Shown here: piece after piece, positions 36,787 through 45,307 of the stretch | How the letters are laid out: each line of letters starts with the position of its first letter | How positions within the stretch are numbered: position 1 is the first letter of the stretch | Origin: JAJRXR01 sp041987545 | GTDB taxonomy: Bacteria > Planctomycetota > Phycisphaerae > Phycisphaerales > UBA1924 | Reading direction: 5' to 3' | Length of the DNA stretch: 64,000 bases | Assembly: GCA_041987545.1 (NCBI GenBank) | Contig: JBHIWH010000002.1 | Coordinates: 1 to 64,000, forward strand | Made by a program: the position numbers and the translations under genes | Notes under the pieces: model-generated | Told to the model about the DNA's origin: nothing | The model's input: only the letters and a program-made list of their open reading frames with translations | Database searches by the model: none

Positions 36787-37770
36787 GTGCCGAAAAAAAC
36801 CCGTAAATCATCCGCCGGGTCGAGGAAGACCTCCTCGAAGAAGCGGTCCGCGCGCTCCACCTCGAAGAAGAAGACCACCGCCCGGAAGACCTCGGCGAAG
36901 AAGACCGCCAAGCGGCCCTCGACCCGGAAGAAGACAACCCGGAAGACCTCGGCCAAGAAGGCGGCCAGCAAGAAGAAGACCGCCGCGCGCAAGAAGACTG
37001 CCAGGCCAACCAAGAAGAAGGCCGCGGCGCCGAAGAAGAAGACCACGGCGTCCAAGAAGGCCGCTTCGAAGAAGTCGTCGGCCAAGAAGCACTCATCCAA
37101 GAAGACCACCAAGAAGGCCGCGTCGTCCAAGGCGCCGGCCAAGGCCGCGGACGCCAAGCAAGGCGACCCGAAGAAGCCGGCCCGCAAGGGCATCACGATC
37201 GTCTCCGACCGCCCGAAGCGCCGCCGCTCGAGCCCGAAGCCCCCGACGTCGAAGTTCCCGCCCACAGGCGATCGGCTGCTGGGCCCGGGCTCGCCGGTGC
37301 GCAAGCCCCTGATCCCGTCGGGCCCGAGCCGAGCCGCGGAGGCCGCCGCCGAGCGGGCCGCGACCGAGCGATCGGGAAAGAAGATCAAGAGCCCGTTCAC
37401 CAAGCGTGAGCTGGACAAGTTCCGCCAGATCCTGCTCGCCAAGCGGGCGGAGCTGTTCGGCGACATGTCCACGATGGAGTCGGGCGCGCTCCGGTCGGAG
37501 TCCGGCGGGCTGAGCCACACGCCGCAGCACATCGCCGAGCAGGGGTCCGACAGCTACGACCAGTCGCTCTCGCTGGACCTGGCCGCGGCCGACCGCCGGC
37601 TGATCATGGAGATCGACGACGCGCTCAAGCGGATCGCCGACAAGACGTTCGGGATCTGCGAGCTGACGGGCAACCCGATCCGCAAGACACGGCTCGAAGA
37701 GCTCCCCTGGGCGCGGTACTCGATCGAGGCCGCCCGGGAGCTCGAGCGTCGGTCCGGGTTCCGGTCGTGA
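36787..37770 (+). CDS. DksA/TraR-like protein with a long lysine-rich histone H1-like N-terminal domain
   Basis: 327 aa. The GTG at 36787 follows GGGAGG and starts VPKKTRKSS; the earlier ATG gives an Arg/Gly-rich extension that is less likely. Residues 1 to about 165 are nearly all Lys, Ala, Thr, Ser and Arg in KKTxxKK repeats. The C-terminal about 110 residues are DksA-like: a long coiled-coil helix pair (FTKRELDKFRQILLAKRAEL...DDALKRIADKTFG) and the terminal block ICELTGNPI..TRLEELPWARYSIEA. Only one of the four zinc cysteines remains, as in zinc-free DksA relatives. It may bring an RNA-polymerase secondary-channel factor to DNA. Its stop overlaps lspA (GTGA). Confidence 0.9.
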   Translation: MPKKTRKSSAGSRKTSSKKRSARSTSKKKTTARKTSAKKTAKRPSTRKKTTRKTSAKKAASKKKTAARKKTARPTKKKAAAPKKKTTASKKAASKKSSAKKHSSKKTTKKAASSKAPAKAADAKQGDPKKPARKGITIVSDRPKRRRSSPKPPTSKFPPTGDRLLGPGSPVRKPLIPSGPSRAAEAAAERAATERSGKKIKSPFTKRELDKFRQILLAKRAELFGDMSTMESGALRSESGGLSHTPQHIAEQGSDSYDQSLSLDLAAADRRLIMEIDDALKRIADKTFGICELTGNPIRKTRLEELPWARYSIEAARELERRSGFRS

Positions 37771-38462
37771 CCGACGATCCCGGCGGGAAGCCGGGGCCGT
37801 CGGCGAGTGATGGCGGGCCGACCCCTGCGCCGGCGAGCCGCGCCGGAGCCTCGAAGCGGGCCTGGGCCGGGCTGCTGATCTGGACCGCGATCGCCCTGGT
37901 CATCGACCTGTGGACCAAGGCCCTGGCGTTCTCCAAGGTCGCCGGGGCCCCGGTCACGATCCGCCGGGCCGATGTGCTCTCGGGGGCGTCGCTGGACTCG
38001 CTCGTCCCGAGCCACGAGGCCGTCACGGTCGTCCCGAGCATCCTGGAGTTCACGCTGGTCCTGAACCCGGGCGCCGTCTTCGGCATCGGCGCGGGCCGGC
38101 GGTGGTTCTTCATCCTGTTCACGATCATCGCCCTGGGATTCGCGCTGTTCGTCTTCGCCCGCTGGACCACCGCCCGCGATCGGGCCGCGCACATCGCCCT
38201 CGCCCTCCTCATCGCCGGCGGGCTCGGGAACCTCTACGACCGGATTGTCTACGCCTGCGTCCGCGACTTCATCCACCCGCTGCCGGGCGTGCAGCTGCCC
38301 TTCGGCATCGCCTGGCCCAGCGGGTCCAGCGACGTCTGGCCCTACGTCTCCAACGTCGCGGACCTGTTCCTGCTGATCGGGATCGGCGTGCTGCTCGTCT
38401 GCTCGTGGCGGGGCACAGCGACCCGCGAGACGGCGAGCGAAACCGCCGAGGCCGCGAGCTAG
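37767..38462 (+). CDS. lspA: Lipoprotein signal peptidase II
   Basis: 231 aa, inner membrane. It cleaves prolipoprotein signal peptides before the lipidated cysteine. Conserved blocks: NPGAVFG, then GLGNLYDRI with the first catalytic Asp, and NVADLFLLIG with the second. Four membrane helices are visible (WAGLLIWTAIALVIDLW, FFILFTIIALGFALFVF, IALALLIAGGLGN, LFLLIGIGVLLVCSW). A disordered 30-residue cytoplasmic N-terminus and a longer loop between helix 1 and the NPGA block make it longer than E. coli LspA (164 aa). It is translated in coupling with the DksA-like gene, and its substrates include several lipoproteins encoded in this window. Confidence 0.96.
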   Translation: MTDDPGGKPGPSASDGGPTPAPASRAGASKRAWAGLLIWTAIALVIDLWTKALAFSKVAGAPVTIRRADVLSGASLDSLVPSHEAVTVVPSILEFTLVLNPGAVFGIGAGRRWFFILFTIIALGFALFVFARWTTARDRAAHIALALLIAGGLGNLYDRIVYACVRDFIHPLPGVQLPFGIAWPSGSSDVWPYVSNVADLFLLIGIGVLLVCSWRGTATRETASETAEAAS

Positions 38463-38471
38463 CGCCGCTCG

Positions 38472-39425
38472 CTACGACATCGCCGCGGCGCGACTGCGGA
38501 GCCCGTCGATCATCTCGCGGATCTCCTGGGCCATGCGCGTGTTCGGGAACTCGGCGAGCACCCGCTCGCCGGCGTCCAGCGCCCGGGGCCAGTCCTTGTC
38601 CTGCACCGCCAGCTTGAACTGCACGCCCAGGTTCTCCCGCGCCTTGCCGATCACGCCCCGGGCCAGCTCCTGGTACGGCTCGGCCTCGGCCTCGGTCAGG
38701 AACCCGTCCAGCTCCTTGAGCAGCTCCATCGCCTCGTCGATCTGCTCGTTCTGGGCCGCGTGTAGGAACCGCCGCTCCAGGTCGGTCTTGTAGCGGGCCC
38801 TCGCGTGCTCGACCCGGTGCCGCAGGCCCTCGACCCGCGGCGAGTCGGGGTAGAGCCGCGTGACCCGGCCCGCCTCGGCCATCGCCTCGTCCCAACGCAG
38901 CTGCGTGATCAGCCGGTCCAGGTTGGCGACCGCGTCGGCGACGCGCCGGTCCACCGTCTGGAACCGGGCCGTCTCGATCCGCTCGCGGAACTCCTCGGCG
39001 TCGGCCCGGTAGCCGAACCGCTCGGCCAGTTCCTTGACCAAGACCATCGCCGCGTCCCAGTCCTCGACGGCGATGTCCTCCTCGATCGCGGCGCAGAGCA
39101 GCTCACGCTCGCGTCGGCGGTTGAGCACACGCCGGGCGTCGTCGGAGAGCGCGCCCATCTCGCCCAGCCGCTCGATCTGGCGCCCCAGCTCGCCCAACTC
39201 GGCGCGGAGGGGCGTGTCCTCTGCCGCGGAGCCCGCACCCGTGACGCGCATCGCCGCGATCGGCGCCGTCGTCGCCACCACGATCAGCCCGAGCGCCCCG
39301 CACGCGAGCATCACGTCCGAGCCCGCCGCGACCCCCTGGACCACGAGCCCGACGCCGACGACCCCCGCGCCGACGTACGCCGCGATCACCCACCAGCCAG
39401 GTCCGGATCGGTTGCGCTCGCTCAT
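38472..39425 (-). CDS. Membrane protein with TPR-like helical repeats, unknown function
   Basis: 317 aa. Two N-terminal membrane helices (WWVIAAYVGAGVVGVGLVV and MLACGALGLIVVATTAPIAAM) are followed by a long, fully helical cytoplasmic part (about 75-317). Repeated A-x-W/F-A units such as EDWDAAMVLVKELAERF, LRWDEAMAEAGRVTRLYP, EQIDEAMELLKELDGFL and KDWPRALDAGERVLAEFP follow a 35- to 50-residue spacing typical of TPR-like scaffolds. No enzyme motif is visible, so a protein-protein assembly role is inferred. Its stop is 10 bp from the convergent lspA stop. Confidence 0.8.
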   Translation of the reverse strand: MSERNRSGPGWWVIAAYVGAGVVGVGLVVQGVAAGSDVMLACGALGLIVVATTAPIAAMRVTGAGSAAEDTPLRAELGELGRQIERLGEMGALSDDARRVLNRRRERELLCAAIEEDIAVEDWDAAMVLVKELAERFGYRADAEEFRERIETARFQTVDRRVADAVANLDRLITQLRWDEAMAEAGRVTRLYPDSPRVEGLRHRVEHARARYKTDLERRFLHAAQNEQIDEAMELLKELDGFLTEAEAEPYQELARGVIGKARENLGVQFKLAVQDKDWPRALDAGERVLAEFPNTRMAQEIREMIDGLRSRAAAMS

Positions 39426-39440
39426 GACGTCTGGCCTCGC

Positions 39441-39812
39441 TCAGCTCCCGGGGACAGGCCCGCCGCAGTTCTGCTCCACCGGCACCGCGCACAGGAACCG
39501 GAGCGGCTGATCGCCCGCTCGGAACTGGTGCTCGTGGTTGGCCGGCACGTAGATCACGTCCCCGCCCCGGATGGGGCTCCGCTCGCCGTTGAGCAGGATC
39601 GTCCCCTCGCCCGAGACGACGTACACCTCGTGCTCGTAGTCGTGCTGGTGCTGGGGCGTGTGCCCGCCGGGCTCGACCTGGAACTGCCGCAGGGAGAAGT
39701 GCGGCGCCCCGTCGGCCCGCCCCACCATCACCGCCATCGAGGCGCCCTCGACGCCGTCCATCTGCACGGGCTCGCGGGGCGTGTCGTCGATGTTGCGGAT
39801 CAGGCCATCCAT
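39441..39812 (-). CDS. Small cupin-domain protein
   Basis: 123 aa, a single conserved beta-barrel. Metal-binding motif 1 is seen as HTPQHQHDYEHEVYVVSGEG (His, His and Glu ligands) and motif 2 as VPANHEHQFR. The family includes dioxygenases, isomerases and sugar-binding sensors; with no fused domain the substrate cannot be assigned. The ATG at 39812 is chosen because the upstream frame is low-complexity sequence antisense to the next gene. It lies 15 bp upstream of the TPR-like membrane protein gene, same direction. Confidence 0.9.
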   Translation of the reverse strand: MDGLIRNIDDTPREPVQMDGVEGASMAVMVGRADGAPHFSLRQFQVEPGGHTPQHQHDYEHEVYVVSGEGTILLNGERSPIRGGDVIYVPANHEHQFRAGDQPLRFLCAVPVEQNCGGPVPGS

Positions 39813-39905
39813 GCGGTTCGTCCTCCGGTCCGGCCCAGCCATCGGCCTATCGTGGCGGGCGCGTCCATTGTACGAGCCAACCCCACGCCCGAGCACCGCA
39901 ATCCC

Positions 39906-40559
39906 ATGCCGCAGACCACGCCCGACGCCCCCGTCATCGAGTCGTTCGCCCTCGGCCCGTACGAGACGAACTGCTTCATCGTCCGCTCGGGCAGCGCGTG
40001 CTGGGTCGCCGACGCGGGGTACCAGCCAGGCGTGCTGATCGAACGCCTGCGGGAGCTGGGCCTGACGCCCGAGGCGGTCGTGCTCACGCACTGCCACGCG
40101 GACCACATCGCGGGCCTTTTCGAGCTCCGCAAGGCCTTCCCGGGCGCCCCGATCTGGGTGCACGAGGCCGAGGAAAAGTGGCTGAGCGAGCCGGAACTGA
40201 ATCTCTCTGCCGCGATGGGTGTGCCGGTCACCGGGCCCACCCCCGACCGCCTGCTCCGCGACGGCGAGACCATCACGCTCTGCGGCCAGGACTGGCGCGT
40301 GCTGCACACCCCGGGCCACTCGCCGGGCGGGATCTCGCTCGTGCACGAGCCGTCGAAGACCGCGATCGTCGGCGATGCGCTCTTCGCCGGCTCCATCGGG
40401 CGGACGGACTTCCCCAACGCGGACTTCGAGACGCTGGCCGCGTCGATCCGCGAGCGGCTCTACACGCTGCCCGACGAGACCCGCGTCCTGCCAGGGCACG
40501 GGCCCGAGACCACGATCGGGCGCGAGAAGCGGTCCAACCCGTTCGTCCGCCCGGCCTGA
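39906..40559 (+). CDS. Metallo-beta-lactamase-fold hydrolase (glyoxalase II-like)
   Basis: 217 aa. Binuclear metal motifs are complete: THCHADHIAG, HTPGHSPGG, VGDALFAGSIGRTDF and PGHGPET. The ALGPYETNCFIV start and the LFAGSIGRTD block place it in the GloB/YcbL subgroup of small thioester or related hydrolases in the cytoplasm. It is divergent from the cupin gene (93 bp between starts). Confidence 0.94.
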   Translation: MPQTTPDAPVIESFALGPYETNCFIVRSGSACWVADAGYQPGVLIERLRELGLTPEAVVLTHCHADHIAGLFELRKAFPGAPIWVHEAEEKWLSEPELNLSAAMGVPVTGPTPDRLLRDGETITLCGQDWRVLHTPGHSPGGISLVHEPSKTAIVGDALFAGSIGRTDFPNADFETLAASIRERLYTLPDETRVLPGHGPETTIGREKRSNPFVRPA

Positions 40560-40567
40560 TCGGCCCC

Positions 40568-41098
40568 TCAGCCGAACACGGGGCTCAGCCCCATGAACCG
40601 CCGCCACGCGCTCACCTGGCCCAGGTGCATCGCCATGTGCGTCGTGAAGAAAAACGTCGCGGCGATCCCCAGCGTGGGCGCCAGCCGCTGGTACGCCTCG
40701 GCCCCGGTGTGCGGACCCGCGAGCTTCGCGTCGTCCCACTCGGACACACGCTGGATCGCGACCGAGTACGCGTTGTTGAACCGCGGCATGAGGTCGGACA
40801 TCGCCGGGTAGATCGAGCCGTCGGGATCGTCGCGGCACTCGGCCTGCGGCCCGAACAGCGCGTCCTCGGCCTCGGACATGGCGATCGCCGACGCGTCCTC
40901 GCCCGCCATCTCCAGCAGCCGCGCGGGGTAGCGGGTCAGGTGCCCGTACACGAACGCGGGGTGGTTGGTCTGGACCGGCTGCCCGTCCTTGGTCGCCAGA
41001 CGCGCGAACATCTCCGGCGTGACGTCCTTGGTCATCATCGCCCCGATACCCAGGGACCGCTGCCCGCACGCCGCGATCAACTCAGACATGTATCCCAT
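40568..41098 (-). CDS. DinB-like superfamily protein, copy 1
   Basis: 176 aa. Four-helix-bundle pattern with metal-type histidines: NHPAFVYGHLTRYP after helix 1 and THMAMHLGQVSAWRR near the C-terminus. DinB-like proteins include thiol-dependent transferases (bacillithiol, mycothiol) and many of unknown role. The start MGYM follows GGAGGT. It is a tandem paralogue of the next gene, sharing the PAFVYGHLTxYPARxLxMAG and HLGQxSAWRRxMGL blocks; the two are separated by 16 bp and look like one operon. Confidence 0.85.
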   Translation of the reverse strand: MGYMSELIAACGQRSLGIGAMMTKDVTPEMFARLATKDGQPVQTNHPAFVYGHLTRYPARLLEMAGEDASAIAMSEAEDALFGPQAECRDDPDGSIYPAMSDLMPRFNNAYSVAIQRVSEWDDAKLAGPHTGAEAYQRLAPTLGIAATFFFTTHMAMHLGQVSAWRRFMGLSPVFG

Positions 41099-41114
41099 CA
41101 GGACCTCCGCTCGC

Positions 41115-41645
41115 TCACCACTCGGCCGCCTCGAGCCCCATGCACCGCCGCCAGGCGCTGATCTGGCCCAGGTGGAACATGGGGTGGTTGTTGAGAAGAT
41201 ACTCGGCCGCGGCCCCGAGCGACAGCATCGTCGAGCCCAACTCGGGGCTCATCGTGTGCGTCTCCTCGAGGATATCGTCGGGCAGCCCGCGGACCAGTTC
41301 GGCCGTCGTCCTCAGCGCCGTCCCGAACTGGGAGACGATCTCGTCCTTGTCGGGGTAGGTCTCGCCGAACGGGTCGTCGCGGCAGATGGCGTCGGAGCCG
41401 AAGACCTCCTCGTACCAGTACGGCGCCGCCGCCAGGCTCTGGTCCAGCCCGGCCATCTTCAGCACGCGGGCCGGGTAGAGCGTCAGGTGCCCGTACACGA
41501 ACGCCGGGTGGTTCATGTAGATCGGCCCGCTCTCGCCCAGGGGCAGGCGGGCGAAGGTCTCGCTCGGGATATCCCGCGCCAGCGCCAGCGCGATCTCTCG
41601 TGTGCGGACCGCGTTGGCCCAGATCGTCTCGGACAGCTCGCCCAC
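41115..41645 (-). CDS. DinB-like superfamily protein, copy 2
   Basis: 176 aa. The GTG at 41645 is chosen for its AAGGAGG Shine-Dalgarno 7 bp upstream and because it gives the same N-terminus length as its neighbour. It has NHPAFVYGHLTLYP and NHPMFHLGQISAWRR, with histidines at the same positions as copy 1, so both probably bind a divalent metal. The identical length and shared blocks show a recent-to-moderate tandem duplication. Confidence 0.85.
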   Translation of the reverse strand: MGELSETIWANAVRTREIALALARDIPSETFARLPLGESGPIYMNHPAFVYGHLTLYPARVLKMAGLDQSLAAAPYWYEEVFGSDAICRDDPFGETYPDKDEIVSQFGTALRTTAELVRGLPDDILEETHTMSPELGSTMLSLGAAAEYLLNNHPMFHLGQISAWRRCMGLEAAEW

Positions 41646-41677
41646 CGGGGGCCTCCTTGCTCTGGTCGGCCCCCGGT

Positions 41678-42754
41678 CTATCCGCCGACGTACTTCGCGT
41701 ACACACCGCGGGCACGCGCCGGCTCGGTCGTGTTGTGCACGATCGCCCGGCCGTCCCCGAACACCGTCAGCCACACGGGCCCGCCGTCCTCGCCCCGCTC
41801 GGCGTCGAGGGCGCCCCTGACGACCCCCTCTTCGAGCGCGAACCGCCCATGGATCGACAAACGTCGCACAACGACCTCGAGATCGATGACCTCGCCCCCG
41901 GCGTCCGGCGCCACCTGCACCGCCCCCCGCCCGCACATCGAGGTCGTCCGCCCGCCCAGCCGCCCGCCGAGGAACGCGAAGTCTCGCCCGCCGCAGCAGG
42001 GGCAGTCGGCCCGCCTCGCCTCGGCCAGGTCGATGCGTGTCCGCCGCCCGTGCCAGGGGTCGAAGCTGAGCAGGGATCCGCTCGCCAGGTCGTCGCGCCC
42101 CAGCAGGATCTTCATGGCCTCCTGGACCTGGTACGCCGCGATCATGGTCGCCACGGGCGCGAGCACGCCGGCCGTGTCGCACGTCTCGGCGGTCCCGGGC
42201 GCCGGCGCGTCGAAGAGGCACCGCAGGCACGCGGTATGCGGCGGGCGGAACGTGGCGCTCATCGCCCGCGTGCCGACGGCGCCGGCGTAGACGTACGGGA
42301 TCTCGTGCTTGACGCTCGTGTCGTTGAGCAGGAACCGCGTCTCGAAGTTGTCCGTCCCGTCCACGATCACGCCGGCCCGCCCGAGGGGCCCGTCGAGCAG
42401 CATCGCCTCGGCCGTCCGGGGCGAGAGGTCCCCCACGACCCCTTCGATCTGTACTCCGGAGTTGACCGAGACCAGCCGCCGACGGGCGGCCTCCGCCTTG
42501 GGCCGCCCGGCCCGGGCGTCCGACTCGTCGAACAGCGTCTGCCGCTGCAGGTTCGTCGTCTCAACCACGTCCCTGTCGATCACGCTCACCCGCCCGACGC
42601 CAGCGCGGACCAGCAGGTCGGCGGCCGGGCACCCCAGCGCGCCCACGCCCACGATGAGGGCGTGGGCCTCGCCCAGCCGGCGCTGGCTCTTGGCACCGAC
42701 GCCCTCGACGAGCATCTGGCGGTGATAGCGGTACAGTTCGTCGCCCGGCTCCAC
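41678..42754 (-). CDS. ThiF/MoeB/HesA-family adenylyltransferase (E1-like)
   Basis: 358 aa. It activates the C-terminal glycine of a ubiquitin-like sulfur carrier (ThiS or MoaD) with ATP. Seen: the ELYRYHRQMLV start, nucleotide loop VGVGALGCP, VIDRDVVETTNLQRQ, the DGTDNFETR segment, catalytic-region Cys in AETCDTAG, and the structural zinc cysteines CLRC and CPCC. The C-terminal about 90 residues contain the CGRGAVQV element found in ThiF-type enzymes but no rhodanese domain. GTG 42754 is used because it directly precedes the conserved N-terminus. No sulfur-carrier gene is adjacent, so thiamine or molybdopterin specificity is open. Confidence 0.93.
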   Translation of the reverse strand: MEPGDELYRYHRQMLVEGVGAKSQRRLGEAHALIVGVGALGCPAADLLVRAGVGRVSVIDRDVVETTNLQRQTLFDESDARAGRPKAEAARRRLVSVNSGVQIEGVVGDLSPRTAEAMLLDGPLGRAGVIVDGTDNFETRFLLNDTSVKHEIPYVYAGAVGTRAMSATFRPPHTACLRCLFDAPAPGTAETCDTAGVLAPVATMIAAYQVQEAMKILLGRDDLASGSLLSFDPWHGRRTRIDLAEARRADCPCCGGRDFAFLGGRLGGRTTSMCGRGAVQVAPDAGGEVIDLEVVVRRLSIHGRFALEEGVVRGALDAERGEDGGPVWLTVFGDGRAIVHNTTEPARARGVYAKYVGG

Positions 42755-42781
42755 GCCGGATCGTATTCGGGGGACCCGCCC

Positions 42782-43471
42782 ATGACCCGCTGCCACTCCG
42801 AGACCCACCACCCGGACCAGGGCTTCGCCTGGACCGAGCCCGACCCGCTCGACCTGAAAGTCGAGACGCCGCGGCTGATCGTCCGCCCGTACGAGCTCGG
42901 CGACATCCAGGCCACGTTCGAGACCATCAACGCCTGCCGCGACTCGCTGCTCCCCTGGCTGCCCTGGGCCCGGAGCGAGCACCGCGACCTGGCCTCGACG
43001 ATGGAGTTCGTCGCCAAGCAGGTCGGCCGCCTGTCCAAGCCCCTGACCGCCGACGGCGTCGCCCTGGCGATCTTCGAGCGGGACTCGGGCGAGCTCGCCG
43101 GCGGCACCGGATTCCACGACCTCCGCCGCGACACGGCGAGCGTCGAGGTTGGGTACTGGGTCCGCGGCGATCGGACCGGCCGAGGCTACTGCACCGAGGC
43201 CGTCGCCCACTGGATCTCACGGATCCTGGCGCCTCAGTCCCGGGGCGGACTCGGCCTTAACCGCGTCCGCGTGTTCTGCTCGGCCGAGAACAAGGCCTCG
43301 GCCCGCGTCCCCGAGAAGCTCGGCCTCAGGCCCGAGGTCATGCAGCGACAGGACTACCTCGTCCCGCACCACGGCGTGACCGACCGCCTGGGCTGGGGCG
43401 TGCTCGCGGGCGAGTGGGACACCAAGACCCACAAGCCCCGGGGCGAGCCAGGGTCTACGGATCGCGCTTGA
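42782..43471 (+). CDS. GNAT family N-acetyltransferase (RimJ/RimL-like)
   Basis: 229 aa. RimJ/RimL-type layout: ETPRLIVRPYELGD near residue 29, GGTGFHDLRRDTASVEVGYWV, an acetyl-CoA pyrophosphate loop in RGDRTGRGYCTEAV, and CSAENKASARVPEKLGLR. It probably acetylates a protein N-terminus or a small amine. GGGGGA lies just before the ATG. Its end overlaps the end of the convergent lipoprotein gene by 17 bp. Confidence 0.92.
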   Translation: MTRCHSETHHPDQGFAWTEPDPLDLKVETPRLIVRPYELGDIQATFETINACRDSLLPWLPWARSEHRDLASTMEFVAKQVGRLSKPLTADGVALAIFERDSGELAGGTGFHDLRRDTASVEVGYWVRGDRTGRGYCTEAVAHWISRILAPQSRGGLGLNRVRVFCSAENKASARVPEKLGLRPEVMQRQDYLVPHHGVTDRLGWGVLAGEWDTKTHKPRGEPGSTDRA

Positions 43472-44534
43472 GGAAATCGGTAAGAGCCTCGACCATCTCG
43501 TTGAGGTCCGTCGCAGGGCCCCGGGGCGGGCTGTAGGACATCTTCTGCTGCGCCCCCTTCAGCTTGGCGATGAGCCATTCCACCGGCTCGTCCTCGGATC
43601 CCGCGGCCCCGACGAGTTTCTCGACCTGCGCGACCGAGGCGTAGAGCTTGGCACGCCTCCGGGATGCCACGCCCGATCCGATCTCCTCCGGGATGACCAT
43701 CAGCGTCGCCGACGCGGTCGAGACCGCGTGCTTGCCGCCTCCGCTGCCGAGTCCGACTTTCTTCGACTCCGACAGGGTGATCTCGCCGTGCACCATGCGC
43801 ACGCCCGGCGCGATCTCGATGTCCAGCTCGATCGTCCCCTCGCCCACGCCCGGCGTGGTCGGCTCGGCGGCCGACAGGACAACGACATCGACGCTCGAAG
43901 CCAGCCCCCCGCCAGCCTTCTTCTTCTGCGTGAACATCGTCCGATCGACCAGCTTCGCCAGCTCGTCCCGGACGGTGAGGTCCTCGGCGATCGTGGCATT
44001 CTCGACCCAGTAGTACCGCGTGACGGGCCGACCGCCGGGCACGATGTCACGCCGTCGCCCGTGCAGCAGAACCCTGTCCGCGTCACCGATCTCGTCCCAG
44101 CCCGACCCGTCGCGGAGGAACTTGCGTGCGAATGCCCTGTACGCCTCGTACAGCTCGGGATCATCGAGCACGGGTGTGCCCACGACCTCCATGGTCGAGG
44201 CGATCGAGACCTCGGCGGACGCGCTCGTGTTGTCCTCGTCACCCTCGATGATCGTCGTGCCGTTGACGCTGTCTGTGTCCTTGTCCGCGATCGTCCCGCT
44301 CAGCTTCGCGTTGGTCGCGGCGGTCCCCTTGATCTCGCCGTACCGGATGTGCAGCAGCGGCTCGCCCCGCTTTGCCCGGATGAGGTTGTCGAGCAGCTGC
44401 TCGTCGTAGGCCTTGAGCAGCTCGTTCCGCATCTCCCGGTGGTCGTAGCCCAGGCGGTGCGGCGTGCACCCGCCCGCGAGCGCCGCGGCGCCGAGCGTCA
44501 GGACCACAACCCCAATGTTCACGATCGTCCGCAT
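43455..44534 (-). CDS. Large lipoprotein of unknown function
   Basis: 359 aa. Lipoprotein signal with LAGGC (Cys23). After the cysteine comes YDEQLLDNLIRAKRGEPLL with HIRYGEI; this is the same pattern as the EQLLLN-LVRLRYxxxPLF segment at the N-terminus of a scattered family of outer-membrane-associated proteobacterial lipoproteins. Like them it is followed by a Gly/Ser/Thr-rich strand region, then a TRYYWVENATIAEDL block. The C-terminal 140 residues look like a beta/alpha domain with paired strands. Probably anchored to the outer or inner membrane facing the periplasm. Codon use is slightly less G/C-biased than around it. Confidence 0.75.
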   Translation of the reverse strand: MRTIVNIGVVVLTLGAAALAGGCTPHRLGYDHREMRNELLKAYDEQLLDNLIRAKRGEPLLHIRYGEIKGTAATNAKLSGTIADKDTDSVNGTTIIEGDEDNTSASAEVSIASTMEVVGTPVLDDPELYEAYRAFARKFLRDGSGWDEIGDADRVLLHGRRRDIVPGGRPVTRYYWVENATIAEDLTVRDELAKLVDRTMFTQKKKAGGGLASSVDVVVLSAAEPTTPGVGEGTIELDIEIAPGVRMVHGEITLSESKKVGLGSGGGKHAVSTASATLMVIPEEIGSGVASRRRAKLYASVAQVEKLVGAAGSEDEPVEWLIAKLKGAQQKMSYSPPRGPATDLNEMVEALTDFLKRDP

Positions 44535-44610
44535 GGTCCCCCCTTGCCCGCCGGGTCGGCGGTTCGTTGGAGCCGGCAGCGTAACAACCGCGCCGCGGGT
44601 CGCGGCAGTC

Positions 44611-44645
44611 CGAAACGACAACCGGCGACCCCGAGGGGCCGCCGG
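44611..44645 (-). terminator. Terminator of the rpsL-rpsG operon
   Basis: On the minus strand an 11-bp stem (arms 44645-44635 and 44632-44622, one G-T pair) with a two-base loop is followed by TTGTCGTTT. It lies 30 bp after the rpsG stop codon and shows that the operon ends there without fusA. Confidence 0.7.
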
Positions 44646-44674
44646 CCGTGTGTATCTGCTTGAGGCAGACGAGC

Positions 44675-45172
44675 TTACTTCGCGAAGTGCGCGAATGCCT
44701 TGTTGGCCTCGGCCATGCGGTGCGTCTGCTCGCGGGTGGTCATCGCCTTGCCCTCGCCGCGGCTGGCCGCCAGCAGCTCGTCGGCGAGCTTCAGGTGCAT
44801 CGGGCGACCCTTCTCGCTCCGGCACGCCTGGATGATCCAGCGGAACGCCAGCGACTGCTGGCGGTTGGACTTGACCGGCAGCGGCACCTGGTAGTTGGCG
44901 CCGCCGATCCGCTTGGAACGGACCTCGACGTACGGCTTGACGTTCTCGATCGCCCGCTTGAACACGTCCATGCCGTCGGCGGGCTTGTTCTCGACCTCGC
45001 CGATCTCCGCGAGCTTGCGGTCGATCTCGTCCAGCGCGTCGTAGATCACCCGCTGGGCGGCGGTCTTGCGCCCGTCGTACATGATGCAGTTGGTGAACTT
45101 CGCGAGCACCTTGTCCCCGAACTTGGGATCGGGGCGGAGCTGCGACTGCGATGCGGTGATGCGACCGGCCAT
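44675..45172 (-). CDS. rpsG: 30S ribosomal protein S7
   Basis: 165 aa. Primary 16S-rRNA-binding protein of the 30S head. Typical blocks: KFGDKVLAKFTNCIMYDGRKTAA, DVFKRAIENVKPYVEVRSKRIGGANYQVP, the AFRWIIQACR region and the TTREQTHRMAEANKAFAHF C-terminus. The ATG at 45172 follows AAGGAG. Separated from rpsL by 135 bp, which is longer than usual for these two genes. Confidence 0.98.
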   Translation of the reverse strand: MAGRITASQSQLRPDPKFGDKVLAKFTNCIMYDGRKTAAQRVIYDALDEIDRKLAEIGEVENKPADGMDVFKRAIENVKPYVEVRSKRIGGANYQVPLPVKSNRQQSLAFRWIIQACRSEKGRPMHLKLADELLAASRGEGKAMTTREQTHRMAEANKAFAHFAK

Positions 45173-45307
45173 TGCCTTCTCCTTCGGCTCATCCGCCGCC
45201 AACTGGCGGCCGTCTGTTCACCCCGGTGCTCTTGGCCGATGCCCCGGGATTACTTGCCCGGCGCCGGGCGACGATGCCCGGAGCCGATGGTTGTCGAGAC
45301 TGATCTG

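Noticed and set aside
36808..37092. Leu/Gly-rich minus-strand frame opposite the lysine-rich repeats
   Set aside because: It is the mirror of AAG-rich codons and not a real membrane protein.
36787..37150. AAG-rich tandem repeats as a possible CRISPR or satellite array
   Set aside because: Units vary, have no spacers and encode lysine-rich protein in one frame.
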